Below, one piece after another: positions 24,801 to 31,138 of a DNA stretch of 47,535 nt. This DNA comes from Priapulus caudatus (taxonomy: Eukaryota > Priapulida > Priapulimorpha > Priapulimorphida > Priapulidae): assembly GCF_000485595.1 (NCBI RefSeq), contig NW_014577602.1, positions 38,931 to 86,465 of the forward strand, in the 5' to 3' direction. The translations under genes and the position numbers were made by a program. The notes below the pieces were generated by a model. The model worked only from the letters and a program-made list of their open reading frames with translations. It did no database searches and was not told the DNA's origin. Positions within the stretch are counted from its first letter, which is position 1. Each line of letters opens with the position of its first letter.

Positions 24801-25624
24801 CCATGAGTACGGTTGGGTGACCAACCGCCTCATACAACTCTATCCACACGCATTCTAAGCATAGTTACGATTCTGTTAGCGACAGTTAACACAAAACAGA
24901 GTGCACAAAGAAATAATTAGCTTCTTGAAAATGCGTCCTACGTACGATCCGACTTGCCATTTAGAAAGATCCGGAGACATTTAGATTTTAGACTAGTAGT
25001 AGTACCTAGTCTTTTTCCCAAGAGAGCCCATTAACACGAAAACGATGATTCGTTCAAGTGGCAACAGGGTACTAATTGTCGAGTCGGCATTTGCATAACT
25101 TACTCCCAGAAAAATCACGAGGAAAAAACAAGAAAATTACCTGTTTAATTTTCTGCTGCAACTCTGGGTCCTCATTTAAATCTGTTATCATCTGCGCCTG
25201 ACGTATCTGTTCTGGAGTCGCCTACACGCGGGTGAATAACAAGAGCAGACGACAAATCACAAAACAAGAACAAACACAAACGAAATAACGCAAGGAGAGC
25301 AGCCAAACAAATCTTTCCTCGCCTGTCGTTTACTACACGATGTTTCACAGTTACCCGATAATTATTAGGCGATGATAGAGGCAGAACGTCAGTGTCTTAT
25401 CACACACAAACAAGTGAGATTACATACTGCAAGTGATCAAACAAATTGCTTTATACTTTTCGTTTATCGTTCAACTACGGAGTGAACTCAGTGGATCATC
25501 ACTAGCCAAAGTTACACGGGAACCTTACCTGAGGCAGACCTACTGGTTTGCTAGGCTGTGTCTGTGTCTTTGTTGGTTTTTGATCCTTCGACCTACTTGC
25601 ACGCGAGGTGCCTGTGGTGCTCAT
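255..25624 (-). CDS. UBAP2L: UBAP2L/UBAP2 (lingerer) orthologue, 15 coding exons, 3' end outside the window
   Basis: Minus-strand gene assembled from exons with GT-AG junctions and matching phase; about 910 residues are visible, against roughly 1,090 in the human protein (remembered length). In order: MSTTGTSRAS start; UBA domain split over exons 2-3 (ATPEQIRQAQM, then VVALHDCDGDPNRAVNMLLE); lysine-rich linker (GEWETSGKKKKK); RGG-rich segment (exons 4-6); acidic EEWAEEDWS; ESKVFTPS; IDLESILPPK; poly-Q; the UBAP2-Lig motif (SAVEMPG..LDVQFGAVEFGS); a long Q/A/G/S/Y-rich exon; and GKVPPNLPPGV..YIM. Family members bind RNA and ribosomes, promote stress-granule assembly and are arginine-methylated in the RGG region. 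The missing C-terminal exons should lie left of position 1. Intron 2 is about 14 kb, inflated by probably misassembled duplicates. Small indels in exons 6 and 14 break the frame locally and look like sequence errors. UBAP2 and UBAP2L cannot be told apart here; invertebrates usually have one copy. Confidence 0.93.
353..723 (-). other. UBAP2L-like intron 14
   Basis: Intron of 371 bases with donor gtgagt and acceptor tttcag. No repeat, RNA or second gene was recognised inside. Confidence 0.75.
724..1602 (-). CDS. UBAP2L: UBAP2L-like exon 14, Q/A/G/S/Y-rich, with internal frame breaks
   Basis: Acceptor cgtgcag before 1602, donor gtgagt after 724. It begins SLSSSGSKTESLSNSYGSGY, passes poly-Q, poly-A and SYQGG-like stretches, and ends TTNSTRTKMSLAGG. 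It is one uninterrupted frame of 879 bases, but about 800-1,040 reads as arginine-rich nonsense. In neighbouring frames the same bases give VGYPSATQY, GYQNNHTTSDGATYQNQSYG and GSASATGK, which fit the family style. Three single-base losses (a G-run near 1,061, an A near 1,030 and one near 840) would explain this, since they cancel overall. The noisy second copy carries the extra A near the second site. Confidence 0.85.
1945..2041 (-). CDS. UBAP2L: UBAP2L-like exon 13
   Basis: Acceptor tttgttgcttgcag precedes 2041 and donor gtaagt follows 1945. It encodes ISAGPEPILLPGQTKPTSMM then SNQRPNQSQPLD plus one base, in phase with both neighbours. A second AG ten bases into the exon would put the frame into a stop, so the upstream acceptor is preferred. 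Confidence 0.85.
2042..2455. repeat. Intron 12 with (ACT)n/(ACC)n/(AAT)n trinucleotide repeats
   Basis: About 2,230-2,400 is a run of trinucleotide repeats (ctg, act, acc, aat) inside the intron between exons 12 and 13. The plus-strand reading frames through it (poly-T, poly-N, poly-I) are repeat artefacts. Confidence 0.85.
2456..2681 (-). CDS. UBAP2L: UBAP2L-like exon 12
   Basis: Acceptor ccgcgcgcag before 2681 and donor gtatgt after 2456. One base completes a serine begun in exon 11; 75 codons follow. It encodes SASAPLPSSANACEV, a run of six glycines, and then APTRAQYGPPSIPAAGQTKD, a low-complexity Ser/Gly/Pro-rich segment corresponding to the region after the UBAP2-Lig motif in human UBAP2L. 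Confidence 0.88.
2682..3391 (-). other. UBAP2L-like intron 11
   Basis: A 710-base intron. Its last third is the CACG/CACA array listed separately; the rest is unique sequence without a recognisable feature. Confidence 0.75.
3125..3392. repeat. CACG/CACA minisatellite in intron 11
   Basis: Nearly uninterrupted cacgcaca/cacgcatg units run up to the exon 11 donor, so the splice donor itself is gtgtgtgtgtg. Six overlapping open frames of Cys/Val or His/Thr repeats on both strands are by-products. The same array is expanded and degraded in the noisy copy at about 19,225-19,820. Confidence 0.92.
3392..3543 (-). CDS. UBAP2L: UBAP2L-like exon 11, UBAP2-Lig conserved motif
   Basis: Acceptor ccgtgacag before 3543, donor gtgtgt after 3392, starting in phase 0. 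It encodes IPQSAVEMPGNPMDGLDVQF followed by GAVEFGSDSDFTPYS. It aligns directly with human KIPALAVEMPG..LNLQFGALQFGSEP, the short conserved block that defines the UBAP2-Lig domain, and is the best single proof of family membership. Confidence 0.95.
3544..3978. repeat. Purine-rich (GA)n tract in intron 10
   Basis: On the plus strand about 3,560-3,785 is almost pure A/G (gagaga with occasional t or c), so the transcribed RNA carries a very long polypyrimidine tract ahead of the exon 11 acceptor. Leu/Ser-rich minus-strand frames here are artefacts. A short CACACA stretch follows at 3,900-3,960. Confidence 0.85.
3979..4233 (-). CDS. UBAP2L: UBAP2L-like exon 10 with poly-Q
   Basis: Acceptor cgtcgtag before 4233 and donor gtgagt after 3979; 85 whole codons in phase 0. 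It encodes SSTMGDTWASMAASGQSRSS, a proline/glutamine stretch with eleven consecutive Q codons (around 4,060-4,092), and ends KTQKTRLPPPSK, directly before the UBAP2-Lig motif, as QQKKKASLTSK does in human UBAP2L. Confidence 0.9.
4234..4580 (-). other. UBAP2L-like intron 9
   Basis: Intron of 347 bases with donor gtaagc. Nothing else recognised. Confidence 0.75.
4581..4716 (-). CDS. UBAP2L: UBAP2L-like exon 9 (IDLESILPPK)
   Basis: Acceptor tgtctacag before 4716 and donor gtaagc after 4581. One base completes a serine from exon 8, then 45 codons including IDLESILPPKAQGTSLGDPT and QLMNQFNSQVATDTIKSAVG. It matches the conserved QRIDLAVLLGK region of human UBAP2L. Confidence 0.9.
4717..5082 (-). 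other. UBAP2L-like intron 8
   Basis: Intron of 366 bases with donor gtatct. Nothing else recognised. Confidence 0.75.
5083..5165 (-). CDS. UBAP2L: UBAP2L-like exon 8 (ESKVFTPS)
   Basis: Acceptor atgttgcag before 5165, donor gtatct after 5083. It encodes TVVESKVFTPSGATATNTVD then QDSMVGK plus two bases. It corresponds to human DLSETKIFTASN. Confidence 0.9.
5166..5732 (-). other. UBAP2L-like intron 7
   Basis: Intron of 567 bases with donor gtaagt. No internal feature recognised; the open frames in it have no family likeness. Confidence 0.75.
5733..5791 (-). CDS. UBAP2L: UBAP2L-like exon 7 (acidic EEWAEEDWS)
   Basis: Acceptor cgcttttcag before 5791 and donor gtaagt after 5733. Two bases complete a glycine, followed by NWSNDMANDIEEWAEEDWS. 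It is equivalent to human TATEEWGTEDWNEDLS. Confidence 0.9.
5792..6212 (-). other. UBAP2L-like intron 6
   Basis: Intron of 421 bases, donor gtaagc, including a poly-C run near 6,126-6,137. No other element recognised. Confidence 0.75.
6213..6337 (-). CDS. UBAP2L: UBAP2L-like exon 6, RGG to FNKPIDTW, one base short
   Basis: Acceptor cactcag before 6337 and donor gtaagc after 6213. The 3' part reads DDERRGGGSRGGAFNKPIDT then WTNSNLDDSVVNDTT and joins exon 7 in phase, but the first two bases joined to exon 5 give RRGG in a frame one base off. The exon is 125 bases where 126 would keep frame, so one base is probably missing near 6,322-6,328. The noisy second copy has an extra C in this spot. Confidence 0.82.
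6475..7472. mobile_element. Non-autonomous hAT-like element, about 1.0 kb
   Basis: Perfect 14-bp terminal inverted repeats CAGTGTTTCCCCTG (6,475-6,488) and CAGGGGAAACACTG (7,459-7,472), with further inverted likeness inside (gcgaggcgg). CCTCAGA directly precedes the left end and directly follows the right end, a likely target-site duplication. CAGTGTTTCCC termini are common in hAT MITEs. No transposase frame is present. Confidence 0.82.
7706..9026. mobile_element. TIR element with GGGCCCGTTGTCAGAAACA-type ends
   Basis: The left end GGGCCCGTTGTCAGAAACA is mirrored at the right by TGTTTCTGACAACGGCCCC, with one mismatch. A second inner pair, GTTGACAGAAACA near 7,775 and TGTTTCTGTCAAC near 8,307, suggests repeated subterminal motifs. 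CATG flanks both sides but is too short to be decisive. No transposase frame. A 616-bp element sits inside. Confidence 0.65.
8338..8953. mobile_element. 616-bp MITE with TTAA target site, nested
   Basis: TTAA at 8,334-8,337 and again at 8,954-8,957 bounds a segment starting AGGGACAGTAGCCTCTAGG and ending with the near-inverse CCTAGAGTAAACTCTCCCT. A TTAA duplication points to the piggyBac or Kolobok superfamilies. No coding capacity. Confidence 0.72.
9432..9458 (-). other. Candidate 27-base cassette microexon
   Basis: Minus strand: taatggcag, then 27 bases, then donor gtaaag. Read in the phase left by exon 5 it gives PSLGGWFQE and leaves the phase unchanged, so both inclusion and skipping keep frame within the RGG region. 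The acceptor pyrimidine tract is weak, and no conservation evidence is available. Confidence 0.3.
9577..9648 (-). CDS. UBAP2L: UBAP2L-like exon 5 (RGG)
   Basis: Acceptor gctacag before 9648 and donor gtaagt after 9577. In the phase left by exon 4 it encodes RGPDGDRSGDSERSERGRGR then GGG plus one base: the Arg/Gly RNA-binding, methylated region of the family. The other open frame on this strand is a shadow. Confidence 0.85.
9649..10067 (-). other. UBAP2L-like intron 4
   Basis: Intron of 419 bases with donor gtacgt. No feature recognised. Confidence 0.7.
10068..10329 (-). CDS. UBAP2L: UBAP2L-like exon 4 (GEWETSGKKKKK, glycine-rich)
   Basis: Acceptor atctacag before 10329. It begins GEWETSGKKKKKASASAPTQ, equivalent to human HSWEMVGKKKG immediately after the UBA domain. 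It continues through RPDRVVEKSRERGTFEQQR, eight glycines and SRGGRNIAPRFARGNRT. The donor gtacgt after 10068 was chosen because it alone gives the phase required by exon 5. Confidence 0.88.
10330..10719. other. UBAP2L-like intron 3 with CA/CACG repeat
   Basis: Intron of 390 bases with donor gtaagt. About 10,555-10,690 is a cacacg/catgcacg microsatellite, close in composition to the one in intron 11. Confidence 0.8.
10720..10830 (-). CDS. UBAP2L: UBAP2L-like exon 3, UBA domain C-terminal half
   Basis: Acceptor cgtgcag before 10830, donor gtaagt after 10720; 37 whole codons. It encodes VVELTGRSVDETVVALHDCD then GDPNRAVNMLLEGYADE. It aligns with human LIDITGKNQDECVIALHDCNGDVNRAINVLLEG, helices 2 and 3 of the UBA fold. 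A frame-broken duplicate lies at about 13,266-13,380. Confidence 0.95.
10831..11038. repeat. Degenerate ~96-bp tandem repeat starting at the exon 3 acceptor
   Basis: On the minus strand units end gtgcag or gtacag and continue gtagtggag or gtacgcatgg, so each unit carries a copy of the exon 3 3' splice region. Breaks fall at about 10,831, 10,927 and 11,023. Further units flank the right end of the intronic transposon (24,696-24,850). Confidence 0.65.
11499..11552. repeat. Small palindrome, ATCARGAG family
   Basis: The arms cgaagagtatatatgggaga and the inverse of ttattatatactcttgataa form an imperfect hairpin. The ends resemble the palindromes at 39,211, 43,409, 43,485 and 45,373. A noisy copy lies at about 14,056-14,108. 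Confidence 0.55.
12305..12628. mobile_element. Candidate 324-bp MITE with CAGGGTTC ends
   Basis: CAGGGTTCATAG at the left and CTACGAACCCTG at the right are inverted with one mismatch. Inner sequence is also inverted-like (aataaggacttataagac against the inverse of the right side). Only GACAA repeats at the flanks, so the target duplication is unclear. Confidence 0.5.
13055..14140 (-). pseudogene. Low-fidelity duplicate of 10,507-11,590, including exon 3
   Basis: About 1.09 kb matches 10,507-11,590 along its full length but with scattered one-base insertions and deletions in exon, intron and microsatellite alike. The exon 3 copy (about 13,266-13,380) has at least three frameshifting indels: one base lost in ggatctcatcg, one gained in cacagcatctg, one lost in gctcactac. 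It lies between true exons 2 and 3 and could mislead gene predictors. Artefact of unpolished sequence is more likely than a decayed duplication. Confidence 0.8.
14141..14813. repeat. Noisy internal tandem duplication
   Basis: Blocks recur about 440-520 bp apart: gaatcacaatttgtgaccg at about 14,178 and 14,616, gatattgtcaatgaaatc at about 14,312 and 14,779, and gtgtcaatgacact at about 13,961 and 14,478. Repeats differ by single-base indels. The block at 14,337-14,470 also recurs at 23,885-24,010. Confidence 0.65.
14814..14838. other. Assembly gap, 25 N
   Basis: A run of exactly 25 N, a fixed placeholder length rather than a measured gap. It separates the sequence that resumes at 23,885 from the inserted duplicate contig. 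Confidence 0.99.
14839..15829. other. Sequence preceding the duplicate, ending in (CT)n and (TA)n
   Basis: No match elsewhere in the window. If the duplicate is a misplaced contig, this is the DNA normally left of position 1 and should carry the next UBAP2L-like exon. A minus-strand reading near 15,530-15,660 (VYEEHPGCYSITM in one frame) faintly recalls the YGYDDLQ..YYSIPF block, but frames are unreliable. (CT)n lies at about 15,797-15,828. Confidence 0.45.
15830..23884 (-). pseudogene. Low-fidelity second copy of 1-6,474 (UBAP2L-like exons 15 to 6)
   Basis: Collinear with 1-6,474 but about 24% longer through abundant short insertions in all regions. Exon equivalents, approximately: 15 at 16,132-16,234; 14 at 16,621-17,577; 13 at 17,944-18,045; 12 at 18,498-18,739; 11 at 19,825-19,985; 10 at 20,623-20,930; 9 at 21,345-21,498; 8 at 21,919-22,003; 7 at about 22,740-22,815, badly scrambled; 6 at 23,556-23,714. 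The longer exon copies are frame-broken, and the exon 15 acceptor has lost its AG. It sits inside intron 2 in an order that cannot be transcribed into a working message. The profile of uniform, insertion-dominated indels fits raw long-read gap filling or an unpolished haplotype contig better than evolutionary decay. The CACG array (19,225-19,820) and the GA tract (20,020-20,425) are its copies of repeats in introns 11 and 10. Confidence 0.88.
23885..25140. other. Intron 2, exon-proximal part
   Basis: Clean sequence resumes at 23,885 with a stretch also found at 14,337-14,470, then the pair of 283-bp repeats, the right end of the CAGGGCATG element (24,695), the ~96-bp tandem repeat, and about 300 bp of unique sequence before exon 2. 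No gene seen. Confidence 0.7.
24011..24571. repeat. Two tandem copies of a ~283-bp dispersed repeat
   Basis: Both copies run from aatgagcaaaatccgttgaacc through gacggacggac clusters to catggcaatagctca and end gtcaaggcgagctaaaaa (first copy about 24,011-24,298, second to 24,571), about 93% alike by eye. A ggacggac..catggcaatagctca..gagctaaaaa tail is widespread in marine invertebrate genomes as a short interspersed or transposon-tail repeat; this is from memory and unchecked. Confidence 0.75.
25141..25221 (-). CDS. UBAP2L: UBAP2L-like exon 2, UBA domain N-terminal half
   Basis: Acceptor cgtgtag before 25221 and donor gtaatt after 25141; 27 whole codons: ATPEQIRQAQMITDLNEDPE then LQQKIKQ. Aligns with human ATAEQIRLAQMISDHNDADFEEKVKQ, the conserved lead-in and helix 1 of the UBA. 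It joins exon 3 (VVELTG) exactly in phase. Confidence 0.95.
25529..25624 (-). CDS. UBAP2L: UBAP2L-like exon 1 with start codon
   Basis: ATG at 25,624-25,622 followed by STTGTSRASRSKDQKPTKTQ then TQPSKPVGLPQ, 32 codons, donor gtaagg. Composition and length match the basic, Q-rich N-terminus of human UBAP2L (NRARGNWEQPQNQNQTQHKQR). The frame stays open 34 codons further upstream with another ATG, but that extension is hydrophobic and unlike the family, so the inner start is preferred. No promoter motif was recognised. Confidence 0.82.
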
Positions 25625-26857
25625 GATATACAGTATATACAAATGAAGTATGTACAAAAGAAAATCTGCAAAATAAAGAGAAAATCTAGTGTGAATTCGC
25701 CGACACGAAGCATACATGCTACACATTTAATTTTTGCATGCAAACGAAGCTGTATATCTTAACAATCAATATATGGCAATTTCGAAATCATAACATCTTT
25801 CAATCTCATGGTAATCCACTATAAGCATGCTACAAGTAAACATGCTTCTTTGCTGGTGAAGACAAAGCATGTATCGTATCAATTCAAATGTAGCTTAAAT
25901 AACTTAATTACACAAACTATGTTCAGATAAATATGAATGAATTGTGACAATCGTGACAACCAGTATGAACTGAGCATGTTATTGCCTGCCTGCGCACCAT
26001 CAGTGCTTTTAGATGTCAGAGTTGTTACAGTGTTAGTAGTGGTGAAACAGCCTCACCACTAACACAGAAACTAGTCAAAAGTAAATGCGCACACTAACAG
26101 ACTGACAACTTCATTGCAAGCCATCTGGCAATTCCATTACACTCGGTTGATGTGATAAAATTTTCAGTCCAGAATAAATTTTCGACAATTTCGTGACGAG
26201 TGACAGACTAATTAAGCTTATTTAAATAACAATTTCTAATTACAGCCTGTTTAAAGTTTTTGCAATATCCACATTTGTAATTAAATCCTAGCCACTGGTT
26301 TTTGACATACATAATAAGACACGTTTAATATTTTAATGATATGATATGACTCAGCCTGATGCTAGATCAGGATTGGAGTTGAATAGAAATATTTCTTAGG
26401 ATAAGTCACATACCGTTAATGAAACAATACTTATACATAGATAAATTTTAAATTTAATATGTTACTTATGGTTAGTTATACAAACTAAAACATTGAAGAC
26501 TTGTGGTTAAGCTGTTAAAGCATCGTGCTAATGACGCGGTCGTCGCGGGTTCAATCCCGCATTGGCAAAATATTTTCCCTCATTTATTTATCGCTGCCGG
26601 TTTTCATTATAACGTTTTTTCATTACACTACCATGTTCGTGCGTCTATCATACGTCTATCGTCTATGCGTCTATCATGTTTGTCTGTTCTAACTACGTGG
26701 AATTATGGGATACTAACTCCGAGTTAAAACATTCAACTCTGAGTTACTTAACTCAGGATTTAATCCATGTTTATGAAACCCAAATTTAACTCAGAGTTTA
26801 CTAACTCCAAGTTAAAGTTAATCCATGTCTGTGGAACTGGATCCTGATGATCCCCAC
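25625..26857. other. Intergenic, 5' flank of the UBAP2L-like gene
   Basis: AT-rich. It contains a tRNA-like sequence (26,496-26,567) and short AACTCNGAGTT-type inverted repeats at 26,706-26,830 (aactccgagtt, aactctgagtt, aactcagagtt, aactccaagtt). No coding sequence recognised. Confidence 0.65.
26496..26567 (+). tRNA. tRNA-Ile(AAT)-like sequence, probably pseudogene or SINE head
   Basis: It has a B box GGTTCAATCCC, an A-box-like TGGTTAAGCTG, and an anticodon loop reading CTAATGA, i.e. anticodon AAT. The T stem pairs as GCGGG/CCCGC only with a six-base loop, and the acceptor ends do not pair well, so a functional tRNA is unlikely. No obvious SINE body follows. Confidence 0.35.
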
Positions 26858-28363
26858 CACAGGCACTTGGGACAGAGTCAGTAAAAACTGAAAATAATAT
26901 GAACGCACATTCACAAATACTACCGTACGGTGTACCTCTCAATTACAGTTCCACTGTTGTGTCCCTGTATATCAACTTTCCTTCATAAAAACTAACGCCA
27001 AACGCTCCCGCACTCGCCGCTGCAAGTGTGCTGTGTCGCCATGATAATATATATATATAGAGAAGGTAGGAAACTCTGTTTGCGCGATTTGCGATGATCA
27101 CTCCTCGATTCTTTCACATTTCACAAACATTTAACGCATCTACAACCTCCATCTCAAACTGCATGCAGCGCCCCCTTCCCACACTCAGGATATACCACTG
27201 CCACAATGCTAGCACTATTTTTACAGTGGGCGGAGCTCCGGGGAAATCCAGCAAATGGCAAGCCAACGGCCGCGAAGTCGCCGTCGAACAAAACATTAGA
27301 AATTTCTATGATTTGCATGTTTGTTGGTGGACAAATTTAGATGTTTTAAGCTGAATACGGAAAAATGTATAAAAGACAATGTTCGAGAATTAGGTATATT
27401 GGCAAGCATCCTGAAAATTCATGATAAATACGTGAACTTCGTTTAGTAAACAGCGTAATGATTTGAAAGTAGTAAATGGGCGCACTATTTCGTATCACTA
27501 TTTTATCAAATTTCTCATGAAATAATGGTCCGACTTTTATTATCTTTGCAGCTTTTATAAGTAAACACCGTATCACATAGGACCAGGAGTAACGGGGTCG
27601 CTGTAAAACCTATAGTAAAAAAGCGTAAGAAATTCTTACGGAAATCAGCTTGTGGCAGTGGTAGAATTGAGCCAGAGCGAGAGCGCCATCTGTCGTGGAG
27701 TTTGCCTCCATCTTGGGCTCGTTCTGCCCTCTATAGTCCAATGAACAAAACTATGTAACTACCGTGGCCGAGAAGTGCCACCTTGCTTTGTAATGTGACT
27801 TCAAACACAGAAGTCCCGCGGTTCGTGCCGATTCATCAGGATTGTAGACGATTCACAAATCCGATCGGCACCGGTATCCAAGTAAACAAATCACGGCTCC
27901 GCGGCGCCCGACGCCACCGGGCCCGATCGGATTCGCGAATCGTCTTGATGAATCGGCACGAACTGCAAAATTTCTGTGTTTGAAGTCAGATTACATAGGA
28001 CTGCTGCACTTCTCAGCCACGGTAGTTACATAGTTTTGTTCAGTGGACTATAGAGCAGAACGAGCCCAAGATGGAGGTCGTAGATGCGTTAAATGTTTGT
28101 GAAATGTGAAAGAATCGAGGAGTGATCGTCGCAAATCACGCAAACGGAGTTTCCTACCTTCTCTATATATATATTATCATGGCGACACAGCACACTCGCA
28201 GCGGCGAGTGCGGGAGCGTTTGACGTTAGTTTTTATGAAGGAGAGTTGATATACAGTGACACAACAGTGGAACTGTAATTGAGAGGTACACCGTACAGTA
28301 GTATTTGTGAATGTGCGTTCATATTATTTTCAATTTTTACTGACTCTGTCCCAAGTGCCTGTG
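26858..28363. mobile_element. 1.5-kb foldback (long-TIR) transposon with 8-bp target duplication
   Basis: The ends CACAGGCACTTGGG and CCCAAGTGCCTGTG are perfect inverses, and the inversion continues for about 470 bp per arm to a short spacer at about 27,877-27,918, with high identity by eye. ATCCCCAC occurs immediately outside both ends (26,850-26,857 and 28,364-28,371). Eight-base duplications are typical of hAT or P superfamilies. No transposase frame. The left arm is split by the 550-bp insertion at 27,155. Confidence 0.88.
27155..27704. mobile_element. 550-bp element nested in the foldback transposon, 9-bp target duplication
   Basis: CCTCCATCT lies at 27,146-27,154 and 27,705-27,713, while the intact right arm has this sequence once, so an insertion is demonstrated. 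The ends CAAACT/AGTTTG are inverted, and ACCACTGCCACAA recurs in inverted orientation about 40-50 bp inside each end. A 9-bp duplication suggests a Mutator-like element. Non-coding. Confidence 0.82.
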
Positions 28364-28371
28364 ATCCCCAC

Positions 28372-30018
28372 ATACTCCACACCACATCATTACAGACTTG
28401 CCACGCAGAACGTTTAAAATTAAACTCTTCATTAAGACTAGTATCAGTAATAACTAGTGTTCACAACTCAAGTCCAACACATGCGCCGACGCGGATTGGA
28501 ACGTGTGAACATCACAAGTTGCCTATTGTAACTCGGTTTTTCAGTGGCATTGTGCTAGAACAAATGTCTTCAACAGGCTATTATTAACATAGATATAATG
28601 TAATTTTGTTATCATTCACGAGTACGTTAGAACTTAGAACTAGAAGTTAAAGAACAACATTTGTTACTATTGTCAGTATTGAGTATTGTTTAGTATTGAC
28701 TATAGACTGTATAGTAATTAGTATTGAGTATTGTATTGATGTACTGTACTGAGTATGTAGTTCATAACGCTGACCATATAGTAGAAACCTCAATAATAGC
28801 ACAATAACAAGCAACAGACGACAAATATGTTATGAGAAAGTATGATAACAATCATATAATAGAAACAGAAAACGATATTGTTAATCAAGATGTCAGTATT
28901 CGGTCACACCATTCGATTCCGACAAATTTACCACGCCAAACCGAAATATTTAATCAATGTTTTCTTTGCTGCCAGTTGATTTTTAATACTAAAATTTAAC
29001 TGGCCGTATTCTTTAAGTATTGACAAATAAGCTGAAAATAATAAAATGTTAAACTACGCTGTTAATACGCAAGTATTCCACTAAAACTTGCAGCTAAAAA
29101 TCTACCTGGAAACTGCGCTCACAAAAGCAGAAAGGTCACGTGATTAATGCAGCCATTTTGATGACGAATATTACGTCACGAAAACTCTTAACTAAACATT
29201 TACAAGGTTTATTAAATACTGTGGTAAATAAAAACCCCATCTGTAAGTAATATGAAGATATATGTCTCTTTGGTAAATTTTAATTGGAATTTTATATTGT
29301 AATATTAGCAATAAACTGCAGTTTCTAGCAGAAGCGCGATTCGTGACGTCATTATCAAAAATAATTATTTCAGGGAATCAAAAGATTTATGCTTATTTAA
29401 AAAATATAATACATACATTAATTTTCAAATCGATAGAAACTCTGAGCTAAGTTTTTACAGATATATCATTTCATTAAATATATAGCATAAGACAAGCTTG
29501 AAAACATAAGTTTAGTTACTATATTTCCCACGCGGTGGCGACACATTGCGTATATATTTTGGCCCTAGCGTTTGGCGGTGAAAGTTATGTTATGTTCTCG
29601 TACTTGTCGGTGTCTTTGGTGTCCACTACACTGGATATAATGACAAGGTAGTAAGTGCCTTTAGGGATAAACCCAATAAACAAACTGGTGCATAATGATG
29701 TGAGTGCAATGCAACTGGTGTCCTCTTAAAGTGGGTTTGCGTGCATGTGGGAGTGAAGCCTTGACTTAGAAATGTCAACATCCGTTGCTCGCCGCTGCTT
29801 CCACAACACCCACGGTTAGGCCTAGGTAAGGTTGTTCCAGATTGGAATCATCCGGGGAAAAAAGGAGAATTTGAATGCGTTGTTGTTGCAGTGCAGGTGC
29901 CGAAATATGTGGGTTTTTTCCGATCTGGTACCTGACACTGTATTTATTGTACTGTACAGCCACACATCAACTGATCAAGTGTTTGCATGGCTATCAAGGG
30001 TTAGGCAGCTTGCGCGGC
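28372..30018. other. Intergenic, no gene recognised
   Basis: AT-rich; 28,670-28,760 is a loose repetition of agtattg. The short open frames have no family resemblance. I see nothing else here. Confidence 0.65.
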
Positions 30019-30616
30019 TTATATAAAACCCTGAACTGTCCAATAGCGGCCTAATTCGATTTTAAATGAGAGCACGTCCTTTGCCGCAATAACATGTTGG
30101 GGAAGGCTGTTCCAGCTGTCAATCACTCTCTGAGAGAAAATGTTTTTCTGTAGTTCAAGACGACTGCGCTCTTTGTACAGTTTCATGCTGTGACCTCTGG
30201 TGGTGGACAGGATTGCGGGTGAAAAAAATGTTCTATGATCAATATTCTCCAAGCCTGTCATAATCTTGTAGGTCTCGATAAGATCAGCTCTCTCTCTACG
30301 CGTCTCTAGAGTAGCAAGATTCAGCCTTTGAAGTCTTTGCTAGTATGACAAGCTACCCAACCCTTCCACTAGTTTAGTCGCTCGTCTCTGAACTTTTTCA
30401 AGGAGCTCTATGTCCTTTATCAAATATGGTCTCCAAGCTTGTATAGCAAATTCAAGGTGTGGGCGGACCAAGGACATGTATAAGGGAACAATGGTGAGCC
30501 TCTACCTGTCGGTAAAACACCTTCTGATGACTCCTAGCACCTTGTTTGCCTTTTTTGCTGCTTCTGCACACTGTCTAGATGGTTTTAGTGAGGCATTAAC
30601 TACTTGGACACCCCAA
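30019..30616 (-). mobile_element. LINE (CR1/L2-type) reverse transcriptase C-terminal remnant
   Basis: The minus strand translates, with two in-frame stops, to [74 protein letters not shown] and SRLELQKNIFSQRVIDSWNS, ending at a stop at 30,019. This is the characteristic tail after the catalytic core of non-LTR reverse transcriptases. The catalytic palm and endonuclease are absent, so it is a dead 5'-truncated copy. Confidence 0.88.
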
Positions 30617-30705
30617 GGATCAGATATCTATTTGCCGGTATTGCTATGACTGGTGATTTACATACAATGATACATCACTACACAGTCTACACTCGAGTTA
30701 AAGCG

Positions 30706-31138
30706 TCTATGTCGTACCCAAACTTGGAATCTGCACAATCTCGAGATTGTGCAGCGATTGTGCTGCCCAAACTGCGGATTCCCTAGTTTGGCTGACCAAT
30801 CTCAAGATTGGGCAAACTGAAAACAGTCGACTCGGTGATTCAACAACCGCTCATAGCGAGTGTGGTGTGCATGGTGCAAACTATAGGAAGAGATTTATTT
30901 CATATTTATCCAATTATTTATTATAATCATTTAATATTTATACAAAGGTGCCAAACACATTGAGGAAAGAAGGTATACGACCTTATAGTTATGATATAAC
31001 ATTTGAAATCATAATAATCATATGTTTGTGCAAGCTCTGTTTACCTCTGTTTGCCCAATCTCAAGATTGGTTGCACAAACTGTGGATACGCTGAAATTCC
31101 AAGTTTGTGCAAGATTCCAAGTTTGGGCACAACATCTA
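30706..31138. mobile_element. Inverted-repeat element, about 430 bp
   Basis: The left arm at 30,706-30,822 (cccaaacttggaatctgcac ... caatctcaagattgggcaaac) is inverted at 31,036-31,138 (tgcccaatctcaagattgg ... attccaagtttgggcac). Short palindromes such as caatctcgagattg lie within the arms. No clear target duplication. It abuts the second LINE fragment. Confidence 0.65.
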
